Source of the DNA: Bacillus chungangensis
GTDB taxonomy: Bacteria; Bacillota; Bacilli; Bacillales; Bacillaceae_C
Assembly (NCBI RefSeq): GCF_030812995.1
Contig: NZ_JAUSTT010000028.1
Coordinates: 1-58,187, forward strand
Reading direction: 5' to 3'
DNA length: 58,187 nucleotides
Shown piece by piece: positions 36,929 to 46,962 of the stretch. Made by a program: the position numbers and the translations under genes. Positions within the stretch are counted from its first letter, which is position 1; the number at the start of each line of letters is the position of its first letter. The notes beneath the pieces are model-generated. The model worked only from the letters and a program-made list of their open reading frames with translations, was not told where the DNA came from and did not search any database.

Positions 36929-37522
36929 TTATTTCCCTCCATTACGTGTTCGTCGATAATAAAAATACCGATCAATTAAAATAGCGCCAAGTGTTGAAGT
37001 ACAAGTTGCCACTAAGGTTGGACCGACAATCTCTGTAGGAGACACCGACTCATAGGTCATACGGATACTAATGACAGTCGTAGGGATAAGCGTTAACCCA
37101 GATGTATTCAATGCAAGGAAAGTGATCATAGAGCGGCTTGCACTAGTACTCCCATTATGAAGGGCTTTAAGCTGCTCCATCGCCTTTATTCCTAAAGGTG
37201 TCGCTGCATTTCCTAAGCCAAACATATTCGCAATCATATTAGATAAGATATACCCCATCGCAGGATGATTTTCTGGTATATCAGGAAACAGCCGTTTGAT
37301 TACTGGATAAAAGAGTTTTGACATCTTATCTAAAAGTCCAGAATCTTGTGCAATGCGCATCATTCCCAACCAAAAAACAAGAATGCTTATTAAACCTATA
37401 CATAATACAACTGCTTCATTAGCGGCTTCAAAAATAGCTGCGTTGACGTCATTCATCGTGCCATTCACAATGGCAAAAAGGAAACCTATTATCATCATCC
37501 CGACCCAAATATAATTCACCAT
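36929..37522 (-). CDS. spmA: Spore maturation protein A
   Basis: The 197-residue membrane protein starts MVNYIWVGMMIIGFLFAIVN and carries ANMFGLGNAATPLGIKAMEQ, a hallmark of SpmA. It works with SpmB and DacB in cortex and core maturation during sporulation. It overlaps neither neighbour but is one base from both, so the three genes form one operon, expected to be sigma-E controlled. Confidence 0.95.
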   Translation of the reverse strand: MVNYIWVGMMIIGFLFAIVNGTMNDVNAAIFEAANEAVVLCIGLISILVFWLGMMRIAQDSGLLDKMSKLFYPVIKRLFPDIPENHPAMGYILSNMIANMFGLGNAATPLGIKAMEQLKALHNGSTSASRSMITFLALNTSGLTLIPTTVISIRMTYESVSPTEIVGPTLVATCTSTLGAILIDRYFYYRRTRNGGK

Positions 37523-37523
37523 T

Positions 37524-38663
37524 TTATTTCACACCAGCAATCTGTAAAGATATTGAAACAAAAAAATGAAAAAAACCTTTCTTCTCTTCTTTGCTCTCCC
37601 CATCATAAACAGGAATCTCACTAATCATGTGGTCTTGAAAATAAATTTGTGCTTTTCCAACCATCTTATGCTTCTCAGCGTTTTCTTCCCATTCTTTTGG
37701 CTTCATAAGCTTGTATTTAATCCGTACATCTTTATACTCTTTCTTTGACAGTGGGTACGTAATCGTCTTTAAGATTAATACTTTATTTGGCTGTTGCGCC
37801 TTCTTAATCGGAATCGTCCCTTTTTCAAGCACGATCACTTCTTTATAAGTAGAAAATCCATATTCAAACATGTTTATATGATCTTCCCAATCGCTTGGAG
37901 CATCGAGTGTAACAGCAATTAGATTAAAATTATTTTTTGTTGCAGTGGAAACGAGTGTCCGATTAGCTCGCTTCGTGTACCCTGTTTTTCCTCCAGTACA
38001 ATAGCGGTATTTTTCTGTCAATAAACGATTTTTGTTTACCCACTTGCGATTCCATTCACTTTCAGGATTTGGCGCATGATGCACCTTCGTACCAGAAATT
38101 TTTCTAAATGTATGATCATTCATTGCATAACGTGTCAACAAAGCCATATCGTAAGCGGTGGAATAATGATCTTCGTGATCATCGAGTCCATGAGGATTAG
38201 CAAAATGGGTATTTTTCATTCCGATGCTTTCCGCTTTTTGATTCATTAAAAAAACAAATCCTTCTAGACTGCCGCCGATATGTTCGGCAATCGCAACAGC
38301 TGCATCATTGCCAGAACGCAGCATTAAGCCATACACCAAATCTTCCATTTTTATTTTTTCTCCTACTTTTAAATAAAGAGAAGAGCCTTCTGTATACACT
38401 GCCTTTTCATTTACTGTTACAGTATCATTTAAAGTCCCAGATTCTACCGCAAGAATTGCTGTCATGATCTTCGTAATGGAAGCAATTCTTCTTGTTTCAT
38501 GAGCATCTTTTTCAAATAAGACTCGCCCGCTTTTTTGCTCCATCAAAATGGCACTTTTCCCACTAACAGACAATTCCGCTGATGCTGTATGTTGTTGCTG
38601 AAAGATGAAAAAGAACATGATAAGTAGAATGAGGAAAATATGATAGACTGGCTGTCTTTTCAT
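37524..38663 (-). CDS. dacB: D-alanyl-D-alanine carboxypeptidase DacB (PBP5*)
   Basis: The 379-residue secreted penicillin-binding protein has a signal peptide (about 1-28) and the S11 catalytic motifs: SITK in ASITKIMTAIL, SGN in RSGNDAAVAIAE and KTG in GGKTGYTKRANR. A C-terminal domain follows. It trims cortex peptide side chains and so controls cortex cross-linking in the spore. It is the first gene of the dacB-spmA-spmB operon. GGGAGGAGC precedes the ATG. Confidence 0.95.
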   Translation of the reverse strand: MKRQPVYHIFLILLIMFFFIFQQQHTASAELSVSGKSAILMEQKSGRVLFEKDAHETRRIASITKIMTAILAVESGTLNDTVTVNEKAVYTEGSSLYLKVGEKIKMEDLVYGLMLRSGNDAAVAIAEHIGGSLEGFVFLMNQKAESIGMKNTHFANPHGLDDHEDHYSTAYDMALLTRYAMNDHTFRKISGTKVHHAPNPESEWNRKWVNKNRLLTEKYRYCTGGKTGYTKRANRTLVSTATKNNFNLIAVTLDAPSDWEDHINMFEYGFSTYKEVIVLEKGTIPIKKAQQPNKVLILKTITYPLSKKEYKDVRIKYKLMKPKEWEENAEKHKMVGKAQIYFQDHMISEIPVYDGESKEEKKGFFHFFVSISLQIAGVK

Positions 38664-38884
38664 TATTTATTGCTCCTCCCGCCTCCTAGGTTGTTCAAAA
38701 AATCAAAACGAAGTTAGAAAAGATGCTTGTATATTTATCTGCTGCATTTTCTAGGTCTGATGGGCTACAATGCAACCTCGACGTATAAGTACTGTTATCA
38801 AGTGAGCGCATTATATTTTGGCACCATCTTCTCCATCGCCGTTAGCTTTGTCCTTGAAATTATTTGTTCTTTTTAGTCAAGCCC

Positions 38885-39060
38885 AATTTGAGGAAAGCGC
38901 CGATGTATGAAGTAAAGCAACTGATCGTTAAATGTCTGATTGGTTTGGGCCGACAGGATAAGGCATCGCACGAAGAAAAGTGATTTCATTTTCCGACGAT
39001 GTTCACGAACTTAGCGTTTGTTTTTATCAGTAGGGGGTAAGGAAGCCTCCCACTTGTAGA
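38885..39060 (-). repeat. Structured intergenic repeat, copy C
   Basis: On the minus strand AGTGGGAGG...CCTACTGATA forms the first, degenerate stem. Then come CAAACGCTAAG, CTTCGTGCGATG, CCTGTCGGCC, and AACCAATCAGACATTTAACG with ATCAGTTG. It links copy B (CTTCGTGCGATG, CCTGTCGGCC) with copy D (AACCAATCGGACATTTACTG). It lies in the 540-bp gap upstream of dacB; the rest of that gap shows no gene. Confidence 0.6.
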
Positions 39061-39126
39061 AGTATTCTCTTTTTGTACATGCACTAAAAGTGTATGCTGG
39101 ACAAGATGAAATATGAACAAAAATAA

Positions 39127-39160
39127 GCACGGGGATCATCGTAAATGGTGATCTCCGTGC
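39127..39160 (-). terminator. Terminator of scpB
   Basis: GCACGGGGATCATC (39127-39140) and GGTGATCTCCGTGC (39147-39160) form a long stem with one mismatch. On the minus strand it is followed by TTATTTTTG, 46 bp after scpB. Confidence 0.8.
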
Positions 39161-39206
39161 CATTTTTGTTCAATGGTGCAGCTTATTTCATGATTAAAAA
39201 GTACAT

Positions 39207-39794
39207 TTATGTATCGTTATCATCTTGTAAACGATCAAAAAATAAATCTGCTTCCTCTTGATCCAAGAATTCTTCTTCATTTTCAAACAGATCAGGTAAT
39301 TCACTAATATCGTTTAGACCAAAATAGTCTAGAAATTCTTTCGTTGTTCCATATAGGATGGCTCTTCCTGTTCCGGACGCTCTGCCTACTTCCTTGATTA
39401 ATCCCTTAGCCATCAACGTTTGAAGAGGCCTTTCTGTTTTAACGCCTCGAACTTCTTCTATTTCTGTTCTTGTAATGGGTTGTTTATAAGAAATAATTGC
39501 TAATGTTTCTAAAGCGGCTTGTGATAACGTACTTACACCCGGCGTTGTTGCAAGTTTTTTTAAATATCCAGAATGGCTCTTCTTCGTCGCCAATTGGTAT
39601 GTTCCTGCAAGCTCTACTAGCATGATGCCGCGATCTTCGTTTTCTTCATAGCTTTGCTGCAGTGATGCAATCGTTTCCAGAGCTTCATATTGACCGATTT
39701 CCATCACTTGCATAATCTGTTTTAATGAAAGCCCTCCATCTCCTGCAGCAAATAATAAACTTTCTAAAATCCCATTTAATTGATTGCTATTCAA
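39207..39794 (-). CDS. scpB: Segregation and condensation protein B
   Basis: The 195-residue protein has two winged-helix domains (LNGILESLLFAAGDGGLSLK; TLSQAALETLAIISYKQPIT), followed by an acidic tail. ScpB dimers bind ScpA and regulate the Smc complex that compacts and segregates chromosomes. The start is TTG at 39794 with GGAGG 10 bp upstream. The spacing to scpA is about 155 bp, larger than the usual few bases. Confidence 0.95.
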   Translation of the reverse strand: MNSNQLNGILESLLFAAGDGGLSLKQIMQVMEIGQYEALETIASLQQSYEENEDRGIMLVELAGTYQLATKKSHSGYLKKLATTPGVSTLSQAALETLAIISYKQPITRTEIEEVRGVKTERPLQTLMAKGLIKEVGRASGTGRAILYGTTKEFLDYFGLNDISELPDLFENEEEFLDQEEADLFFDRLQDDNDT

Positions 39795-39950
39795 AAAAAA
39801 GGTTCCTCCTTTTCATACTTGTTCTAACGACTATCCATTTAAGTGCTGCTGCCTTCGTATATTTTCTATAAAAAGAAGTGACAACTTGGGACTTGAACCA
39901 CCTCTTGTATTAGTCTAGTCATTAGCATTTTTTTTCTGCTTATTCGCTCG

Positions 39951-40709
39951 TCATTCTTGTACATCTTGCTCATCTCCTGCAAGAGAAAGATAAAAATCTG
40001 TAAAATTATTTTCTTGCTCAACAATGATTTCATTGCGTTTCATTAGCTCTAAAATTGCTAAAAACGTAACAACGATTTGTTCCTTCTCGAAGTGAGGAAA
40101 AAAAGAAAAGAAACTTTTCCTTTTCCTATTTCTTTTTAAATCGGTTAAAATATCAGCCATTTTCTCTTCAATTGAAATTTCTTGTCTGGCCACTTTTGTC
40201 GTCAATGGCTTTTGTAATTGCTTCCGTCTTAACAGCTTATGAAAAGCGCCAAGCATATCATGAATTGTAACGTCAAGTTTGGCAGGCGCCAATTCACTCG
40301 TATATTCCGATAAATCGCTGGAAGGCTTCGTATATATTTGCTGTCGCTCTTCTTCTCGTTCCTTTAACTGCTTTGCCGCTTCTTTATATTTTCGATATTC
40401 CATTAAACGTTCGACAAGCTCTTCACGTGGGTCATCTATCGGTTCTAAATCAATATCTTCATCTAACACTGCTTCCTCATTTTTCGGCAGCAGCATGCTG
40501 CTCTTTATTGCCAATAATGTTGCAGCCATTACGAGATATTCACTTGCAACATCTAATTGAAGCTCCTTCATTGTATGAATATAAATGAAATACTGTTCAG
40601 TTATTTGCGCCATTGGAATATCATAAATATCAATTTCAAAACGATTAATTAAGTGCAGTAAAAGGTCTAATGGTCCTTCAAATACATCTATCTTTACATT
40701 ATATTCCAA
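39951..40709 (-). CDS. scpA: Segregation and condensation protein A (kleisin)
   Basis: The kleisin of about 252 residues bridges the Smc heads. The N-terminal domain contains [20 protein letters not shown] and the C-terminal winged helix includes [19 protein letters not shown]. The start is uncertain. TTG at 40709 has GGTGAT at the right distance and gives the usual MEYNVKID beginning. ATG codons at 40715 and 40721 and a TTG at 40745 are alternatives. Confidence 0.93.
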   Translation of the reverse strand: MEYNVKIDVFEGPLDLLLHLINRFEIDIYDIPMAQITEQYFIYIHTMKELQLDVASEYLVMAATLLAIKSSMLLPKNEEAVLDEDIDLEPIDDPREELVERLMEYRKYKEAAKQLKEREEERQQIYTKPSSDLSEYTSELAPAKLDVTIHDMLGAFHKLLRRKQLQKPLTTKVARQEISIEEKMADILTDLKRNRKRKSFFSFFPHFEKEQIVVTFLAILELMKRNEIIVEQENNFTDFYLSLAGDEQDVQE

Positions 40710-40745
40710 AATCATCACCATTTCTTGTATCAAATTTTCTTCCAA

Positions 40746-41140
40746 CTCATCTCATTTTGTTCTACAAAAGGGTAGAACTCGATCAATGTCCAAGAAGAAA
40801 ACAAATGGAGATGCTGCTCCCATGAATAGGCGATCCTTCAGCGATCCTTCAGCTCTCCTTCATCTCTATTGTCTTTTATAAGCACGTGGTATTAGAGGGT
40901 GTTATGCAAAAAGTCTAAATCAAAGTGATGACAGAACTTTTTCTGCTCTTTAATCAGCAGCGTTATACAGATGCAGTCTTTAGCTATCCGCCCTTTTTGA
41001 ACACCACTATTAGTATAGTGGAAGGAGAATTCGATTCCAATAGAAAAATCATTTTTCTAACATCAAGATAGGCTGCGGCCTATACATTTCTAGAATGCCT
41101 ACATAGAATACAATGAAAGTATAAGTTAGGAGGTATTTTT
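40746..41140. other. Upstream region of scpA and yjcZ-like gene
   Basis: No gene is seen. GCGATCCTTCA is directly repeated at 40830-40851. CATAGAATA (41102-41110) is a perfect sigma-K type -10 box 30 bp before the small yjcZ-like gene. Its -35 partner is only partial (TACA, 15 bp upstream). Confidence 0.4.
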
Positions 41141-41236
41141 ATGGGAGATGGAGGTTTTGGCTACGGCGGTGGCTTTGCATTGATTGTTGTTCTGTTTATT
41201 TTATTGGTCATTGTTGGAAGCGCCTATATTTGTTAA
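41141..41236 (+). CDS. YjcZ-type small sporulation protein
   Basis: This 31-residue protein begins MGDGGFGYGGGFALIVVLFI and ends in a Cys. A Gly-rich start followed by one membrane helix (ALIVVLFILLVIVGSA) is the signature of the YjcZ/YtxC-like tiny sporulation membrane proteins of Bacillus. TTAGGAGGTATTTTT precedes the ATG, and a sigma-K-like -10 element lies upstream, which suggests mother-cell expression. The stop codon directly abuts repeat copy D, which may act as its terminator. Confidence 0.75.
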   Translation: MGDGGFGYGGGFALIVVLFILLVIVGSAYIC

Positions 41237-41389
41237 TAAAGTGAAACTTCCATCAGTGGGGGTTTTCTCCATCCCCCACTGATGGTTAGTTGAACCAATC
41301 GGACATTTACTGGCAGTTGTCCCCACCTAGCGCTTCTGATTCCTCTTACTCTTGAGGTGGGGGTCTTACTGCCAGTTAGATGTGGGATA
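41236..41389 (+). repeat. Structured intergenic repeat, copy D
   Basis: It begins ATAAAGTGAAACTTCCATCA. The first stem is CCATCAGTGGGGG with CCCCCACTGATGG. A second, long-range stem is formed by ACTGGCAG...CTGCCAGT around CCCCACCT...AGGTGGGG. It ends GCCAGTTAGATGTGGGATA as copy B does. This is the cleanest copy. A simple hairpin (TGGGGGA...TCCCCCA, 41402-41420) follows. Confidence 0.75.
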
Positions 41390-41455
41390 TATGAAATTGG
41401 CTGGGGGATTCACTCCCCCAAGAATTTTGTTCATAAGTTACATACAAGGCGAGCA

Positions 41456-41837
<382 letters not shown>

Positions 41838-41931
41838 CTAAAATCCCTCGTTATAGATATTGCAGTGATTAACTGCTGTGCTTCCATTATTCACATACTC
41901 CCCGGAAAATAAACATTCTCATGCTTTACAG

Positions 41932-42024
41932 TTACCCTACAACCTTCCAAAAGAAATAAATAGCCCCCCATGCCAGAGAAATAAGTAAAATGATAATAAA
42001 AAGTATGATATTTTTTTTCCTCAA
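41932..42024 (-). CDS. Putative 30-residue membrane protein
   Basis: The minus strand encodes a 30-residue protein that begins MRKKNIILFIIILLISLAWG and continues with AIYFFWKVVG. A basic start is followed by one long membrane helix. The TTG start has AAAGGGAG 8 bp upstream. It lies in the 284-bp gap between ribT and lysA. Many Bacillus small membrane proteins look like this, but I do not recognise a family. Confidence 0.45.
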   Translation of the reverse strand: MRKKNIILFIIILLISLAWGAIYFFWKVVG

Positions 42025-42121
42025 CAAGTGCACTCCCTTTATATTATACATATAATCTCTCAAAAATGTTCTTCCTCATTTTGAACATGTACATGAAATG
42101 AATATACGAAAAAGTGAGCAT

Positions 42122-43441
42122 TTAGTTCGGGATCGTTGTTTTTAGCTTTATATCCAGCCTCGCCATGTCCTCATAGCTTTCCCGTTTTACTACGAGTGTA
42201 TCTTTGCCATTCTCGACGAAAACAACTGCAGGTCTTGGGATTCGGTTATAATTATTCGCCATTGAATAACCATAGGCTCCTGTACAAAAAACGGCCAAAA
42301 TATCATTTTGCTTTGTTTTCGGCAATGGCAAATCCCATATTAACATATCGCCAGTTTCACAGCATTTGCCAGCAATCGATACCGTTTCTTCTGATTCAGC
42401 AAGCGGCCGGGATGCTAAAACTGCTTCATATACTGCATTGTATAGTGCAGGGCGAATATTATCGCTCATACCTCCGTCAACAGAAACATATTTTCGAACT
42501 TCAGGTATGTCTTTACTAGACCCGATTGTATAGAGCGTTGTTCCTGCTTCTCCAACAAGTGAACGGCCTGGCTCAATCCAAATTTCCGGCATTGTCATAT
42601 GAGAAGCTGCCATTAATTTTCTCACTTCATTTACGATCGCTACAACATATTGTTCAGGAGCAAGCGGCTGATCCTCTTTCGTATAACGTATCCCGAAACC
42701 GCCGCCTAGATTTAAAACTGCTGGTTCATATTGATATTTCTTTTTCCACTCAGCTAATTTTTGAATAATTTTCTGTGCTGCCACTATAAAGCCTGTTGCC
42801 TCAAATATTTGTGATCCAATGTGGCAATGGACACCGAGAAGCTTAAGGTGGCCAGATTGAAGCGCCCTGTTTAAAGCAGCTTCAGCTTGGCCATTTTGTA
42901 AATCAAAACCAAACTTAGAATCTTCCTGTCCTGTTAAAATATACTCATGTGTATGCGCTTCAATGCCTGGGGTTACCCGTAGTAAAATCGAAGCCTTTCG
43001 ATGTTGATTTTTACATAAATCTTCAAGTAATTCAAGCTCGTGGAAATTATCTACGACAATACAGCCAATGTCATAATCTAAGGCCATTCGCAATTCAGAT
43101 TCACTTTTGTTGTTTCCATGAAAGTGAATCTGCTTTGATGGAAAATCTGCCGCAATAGCGGTATACAGTTCTCCTCCTGAAACGACATCTAAAGACAGAC
43201 CTTCTTCCTTTACAATCTGACACATTGCGATAGATGAAAATGCTTTGCTTGCATAAGCTACTTGTGCTTTGACTTGAAGCTTTTCGAATGCGGATTTAAA
43301 TGCCCTCGCTCTTTCCCGAATGAAAGCTACATCATATACATATAGAGGGGTGCCGTATTTTTGCGCCAATAATAATGTATCCACCCCGCCGATTTCTAAG
43401 TGACCACTGTCATTCACTTTCATATTGCCAAAAAAGTGCAT
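42122..43441 (-). CDS. lysA: Diaminopimelate decarboxylase
   Basis: The 439-residue PLP enzyme makes L-lysine from meso-diaminopimelate, the last step of lysine synthesis. Fold III alanine-racemase-like features are visible: the PLP lysine in VAYASKAFSS, the HCHIGSQI segment, the glycine loop LNLGGGFGIRY and the substrate motif CCETGDM. The ATG at 43441 follows AAGGGGAAAAGAG; an ATG at 43486 would add 15 unconserved residues. It follows spoVAF by about 165 bp in the same direction, the order found in B. subtilis. Confidence 0.95.
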   Translation of the reverse strand: MHFFGNMKVNDSGHLEIGGVDTLLLAQKYGTPLYVYDVAFIRERARAFKSAFEKLQVKAQVAYASKAFSSIAMCQIVKEEGLSLDVVSGGELYTAIAADFPSKQIHFHGNNKSESELRMALDYDIGCIVVDNFHELELLEDLCKNQHRKASILLRVTPGIEAHTHEYILTGQEDSKFGFDLQNGQAEAALNRALQSGHLKLLGVHCHIGSQIFEATGFIVAAQKIIQKLAEWKKKYQYEPAVLNLGGGFGIRYTKEDQPLAPEQYVVAIVNEVRKLMAASHMTMPEIWIEPGRSLVGEAGTTLYTIGSSKDIPEVRKYVSVDGGMSDNIRPALYNAVYEAVLASRPLAESEETVSIAGKCCETGDMLIWDLPLPKTKQNDILAVFCTGAYGYSMANNYNRIPRPAVVFVENGKDTLVVKRESYEDMARLDIKLKTTIPN

Positions 43442-43606
43442 CTCTTTTCCCCTTTTCTTTTCCAAGATTCTTGCTGTTTGTCTCATTTGTTTTATAAACA
43501 GAAGAGACAGCTGTCAAAGTGACAAACTGCCTATTTTTATCCGTCCCGATTCGCGTGAAATAATGTTTACTTTATCATAGAAAAGTCCTTTTCGCAATCA
43601 TTGTGG

Positions 43607-45091
43607 CTAAGATTTCTTTGGCTGTCTATATAAGTTCCGCGGCTGCACAATACTTGGCCTACGCTGGATGCTCGGAACTGCATGCCTCAAGAAAATTTGC
43701 ATAAAAGCTTGCGGATTAAAAGGCATGAACGGCCATAAATATGGGACGTCTAGAACACGTGTTTTTACCAAGTACAAAATAAAAATGGTTGTGGCAATAA
43801 CGAATCCAGGCAGTTTAAAAAAAGCAACCGCAAATAAAAGCAGCATTCTGACAATCTTATTTGCCACGCTAAGTTCATAGCTTGGTGTTGAAAAGTTGCC
43901 GATGGCAGCAACAGAAACAAATAAGATTACTTCTGGGACAAAAAGTCCTACCTTTACAGCAATTTCTCCAATTAAAACAGCTGCAATCAATCCCATTGCC
44001 GTTGATAAAGGAGTCGGAGTATGAATTGCTGCAATCCGCAAAAAGTCAATGCCAATATCGGCAAGGAACAATTGGATGATCAATGGGACATCCGCTTGTT
44101 TATTTGGACCAATAAAATCGAGTTTCTCTGGTAAAAGTGATGGGTCAAGTGTAAACAAATACCATAATGGCAATAAAAATAGTGAAACTGCAACACCTAA
44201 AAAACGAATCCATCGAATGAGCGTTCCTACTGATGGTGCTTCCCGATACTCCTCCGCATGTTGAAGATGATGAAAAAAAGTTATTGGCGTTATGATGACA
44301 CTTGGTGACGTATCTACAAAAATAAGAACATGTCCTTCTAATAAGTGGTTGGCAGCTACATCAGCCCTTTCTGTATAACGAACTAACGGATACGGATTAT
44401 ACCCTTGCTTTAATAGATACTCTTCAATCGTTTTCTCTGCCATCGTAATTCCATCAATTTGGATAGCTTCCAGCTCTTTTTTTATTGTTTTAACAAGGTC
44501 TTCATTCACAATATCGTCGATGTATCCAATGACAACGTCTGTTTTTGAACGCTCTCCAACTTTTAACGTTTCAAAACGCAGACGTTCATCTCTAATACGC
44601 CGCCGTGTTAAAGCTGTGTTTACAATAATATTCTCTACATATCCATCTCTTGAACCTCTGACAACTTTTTCAGTATCAGGCTCTTCTGGCTCTCGGCCTG
44701 GGTAGCTGCGAACATCTACAACAAGCGCTTTCTCTTCTCCTTCAATAACCACTGCTATAAGTCCTGACAATACTTGGTCTACCAATTCGTCGATCGTTTT
44801 TACAGGATTGACAGACTGATGAATCAAGCGATTTTGGATGATTTCATATATTTTAGATGATTGCCTCTCATCATCATTTATTTCTACCAATTCTTGAATG
44901 ACTTCTGTCGTAAGCAGCGGATCAGTCAAGCCATTCACATAATAAAGGTGTATATCCTTCTTTAAAATTTTCAGCTGCCTTACTCCAATGTCGAAACTCG
45001 TTCCTAATCCCATCCGTTTTTTTAAAATGGCTTCGAGATCTTGGGGAAGTTTTGGAATTGGCTCTTTTACACTTAAATCACTGGTTTCCAC
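43607..45091 (-). CDS. spoVAF: Spore germination protein SpoVAF
   Basis: The 494-residue protein of the GerA/SpoVAF family has a soluble N-terminal half (about 1-285, GLIAVVIEGEEKALVVDVRS) and five to six membrane helices (about 295-460). The motif PEVILFVSVAAIGNFSTPSYE is shared with GerA A-subunits. In B. subtilis it forms an ion-release channel with FigP that amplifies germination. The start is GTG after GGAGGAGA. The usual upstream genes spoVAA to spoVAEA are absent: the sigF terminator lies directly upstream and a perfect sigma-G promoter serves spoVAF alone. Confidence 0.95.
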   Translation of the reverse strand: METSDLSVKEPIPKLPQDLEAILKKRMGLGTSFDIGVRQLKILKKDIHLYYVNGLTDPLLTTEVIQELVEINDDERQSSKIYEIIQNRLIHQSVNPVKTIDELVDQVLSGLIAVVIEGEEKALVVDVRSYPGREPEEPDTEKVVRGSRDGYVENIIVNTALTRRRIRDERLRFETLKVGERSKTDVVIGYIDDIVNEDLVKTIKKELEAIQIDGITMAEKTIEEYLLKQGYNPYPLVRYTERADVAANHLLEGHVLIFVDTSPSVIITPITFFHHLQHAEEYREAPSVGTLIRWIRFLGVAVSLFLLPLWYLFTLDPSLLPEKLDFIGPNKQADVPLIIQLFLADIGIDFLRIAAIHTPTPLSTAMGLIAAVLIGEIAVKVGLFVPEVILFVSVAAIGNFSTPSYELSVANKIVRMLLLFAVAFFKLPGFVIATTIFILYLVKTRVLDVPYLWPFMPFNPQAFMQIFLRHAVPSIQRRPSIVQPRNLYRQPKKS

Positions 45092-45133
45092 TTATTCTCT
45101 CCTCCTTTACATATCATCATCATCAGTACTGCA

Positions 45134-45162
45134 TAGTATGTACTGAAAAAAAGCAGCTATGC
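45134..45162 (-). promoter_or_regulatory. Sigma-G promoter of spoVAF
   Basis: On the minus strand GCATA (45158-45162), 17 bp and CATACTA (45134-45140) match the forespore sigma-G consensus (GyATA, 17 bp, CATnnTA) at every defined position. It is 43 bp before the spoVAF start. Confidence 0.8.
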
Positions 45163-45229
45163 GAAGTATTCATTAAGGAGTATTCATTAATGGGATATGG
45201 ATTATCCAAATTAAAATGATTCACAATAA

Positions 45230-45277
45230 AAGAAGTGACTCAAAAGAACGCTATTGCCTTCTTTTGAGTCACTTCTT
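45230..45277 (-). terminator. Strong terminator after sigF
   Basis: AAGAAGTGACTCAAAAGAA (45230-45248) and its perfect complement (45259-45277) form a 19-bp stem whose right arm overlaps the sigF stop codon. It ends the spoIIA operon before spoVAF. Confidence 0.85.
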
Positions 45278-46034
45278 ATACATCCATATATTCCTTCATT
45301 TGTTCCAATATTCGCTTTTCCAAACGAGAAACTTGTACTTGGGAAATGCCAAGACGTTCAGCTACTTCCGATTGGGTCTTATCCTTATAATATCGCAAAA
45401 AAACGATTAAACGTTCCCGTTCAGTAAGACCACGGATCGCCTCCTCCAGCACCATTTTATCAAACCATTTCTGATCTTGTTGATCTGCAATTTGATCTAG
45501 CAAGGTGATGGGATCGCCGTCTTTCTCATAGACTGTTTCATGAATGGAAGATGGCAATCGTCCGGCTTCTTGTGCCATAATGACCTCTTCCATCGTCACA
45601 TTCAAATGTTCGGCAAGTTCTGTCACAGTAGGAGAGCGTCCATACTTTTTTGAGAGCTCGTCTCTTGCTTTACGAATTTTATTTCCCATTTCTTTTAAAG
45701 AGCGGCTTACCTTTACTGTGCCATCATCGCGAATAAAACGTTGAATCTCGCCAATAATCATTGGTACTGCGTAGGTAGAAAACTTGACATCGTAAGAAAG
45801 ATCAAATTTATCCACAGATTTCAAAAGGCCGATGCAGCCGATTTGAAAAAGATCATCTGCTTCATAGCCTCGATTTATAAAACGCTGGACAACTGACCAA
45901 ACTAAGCGCATATTTTTTTCCACAAGGGTATCACGAGCTTTAGGATCACCAGCCTGGCTTTGTTTGATCAATTGCTTGACTTCATTGTCCTTTAAATAGG
46001 TCTGTTTTTCTCCTTTTTTAAGCTCAACATCCAC
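45276..46034 (-). CDS. sigF: Forespore sigma factor F
   Basis: The 252-residue sigma-70 type factor has region 2 (NMRLVWSVVQRFINRGYEAD; FQIGCIGLLKSVDKFD), region 3 (GTVKVSRSLKEMGNKIRKAR) and region 4 (SEVAERLGISQVQVSRLEKR). It directs the first forespore-specific transcription. The start is GTG at 46034: AAGGGG lies 8 bp upstream and the protein then begins MDVELKK as in B. subtilis. SpoIIAB holds it inactive until septation. Confidence 0.97.
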   Translation of the reverse strand: MDVELKKGEKQTYLKDNEVKQLIKQSQAGDPKARDTLVEKNMRLVWSVVQRFINRGYEADDLFQIGCIGLLKSVDKFDLSYDVKFSTYAVPMIIGEIQRFIRDDGTVKVSRSLKEMGNKIRKARDELSKKYGRSPTVTELAEHLNVTMEEVIMAQEAGRLPSSIHETVYEKDGDPITLLDQIADQQDQKWFDKMVLEEAIRGLTERERLIVFLRYYKDKTQSEVAERLGISQVQVSRLEKRILEQMKEYMDV

Positions 46035-46046
46035 AGGCACCACCCC

Positions 46047-46487
46047 TTAGTTACATAACGTCTTGTTTTTCGTTAAATGCTTTTTGAGGCGGATTGTGGT
46101 GCCCATGCCTTGGTGTGATTCTACCTCTACCTCATCCATAAAGTTTTCCATAATCGTAAAACCCATTCCCGAACGTTCTAATTCAGGTTTTGTCGTATAC
46201 AATGGTTCTCGGGCTTGTTCAATATCTTGAATGCCAATGCCTTCATCACGAATGATTAGATCAACAAAGTCATCTTCGATCACCGCAGAAATATAAACTT
46301 GTCCAGCCGGATTTCCTTCATAGCCATGGATAATCGCATTAGTCACTGCTTCAGAAACGACTGTTTTGATCTCTGTCAATTGATCAATGGTTGGGTCCAA
46401 CTGAGCAACAAAAGCGGCAACTGTTACACGTGCGAACGACTCATTTTGACTAAGAGCACTGAACTGTAATTGCATTTCATTTCTCAT
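46047..46487 (-). CDS. spoIIAB: Anti-sigma-F factor and kinase SpoIIAB
   Basis: The 146-residue GHKL-fold kinase has an N-box ([14 protein letters not shown]), a G1 box ([10 protein letters not shown]) and a G2 box ([16 protein letters not shown]). It binds sigma-F and phosphorylates SpoIIAA. Its sequence is nearly colinear with the B. subtilis protein, ending KTLCN. Its start directly follows the spoIIAA stop, and sigF follows after 12 bp. Confidence 0.97.
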   Translation of the reverse strand: MRNEMQLQFSALSQNESFARVTVAAFVAQLDPTIDQLTEIKTVVSEAVTNAIIHGYEGNPAGQVYISAVIEDDFVDLIIRDEGIGIQDIEQAREPLYTTKPELERSGMGFTIMENFMDEVEVESHQGMGTTIRLKKHLTKNKTLCN

Positions 46488-46838
46488 TTATGCAACCCCC
46501 AATCGTTGTAGTGCATATTGCTCCGAGGCTTCCAATCGGATAATTTTAAACAAGCCAGATAATTCAAATAAACGCTGTACCGGAGGCGAAATAGCACATA
46601 CAACCATTTCTCCTTTTTTTTGCTTAATCTCCTTATATCTCCCTAATACAACCCCTAATCCTGAGCTATCCATAAAAGACAAATTCTTTAAGTTTAAGAC
46701 AATGTGGTCAATATCATGCATCTCCATTTTTTCAGAGACACTTTGGCGAAGCTTTTCCGCTGTATGATGATCTAGTTCACCATCAAGACGAATACATAAA
46801 ACCCCTCTTTTTACTTCTAAGTCAATCGTCAGACTCAC
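46488..46838 (-). CDS. spoIIAA: Anti-anti-sigma factor SpoIIAA
   Basis: The 116-residue STAS-domain protein has the phosphorylated serine in [18 protein letters not shown] (about residue 58). Unphosphorylated SpoIIAA releases sigma-F from SpoIIAB. I chose the GTG at 46838 because GAGGAGG lies 8 bp upstream and the protein then starts like B. subtilis ([10 protein letters not shown]). Earlier ATG codons have no ribosome site. A sigma-H-like promoter lies upstream (46963-46991). Confidence 0.97.
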   Translation of the reverse strand: MSLTIDLEVKRGVLCIRLDGELDHHTAEKLRQSVSEKMEMHDIDHIVLNLKNLSFMDSSGLGVVLGRYKEIKQKKGEMVVCAISPPVQRLFELSGLFKIIRLEASEQYALQRLGVA

Positions 46839-46962
46839 TAGCCTAGCCTCCTCTATGTCTTTTCTCATATATGTGATCAAGCAGCTGCCAATACAAAGTC
46901 AACAATGGGTTGCTTCCTTTGCATGATTTCATTGATCACGATGATTTTGTTACTAGGAAGTG

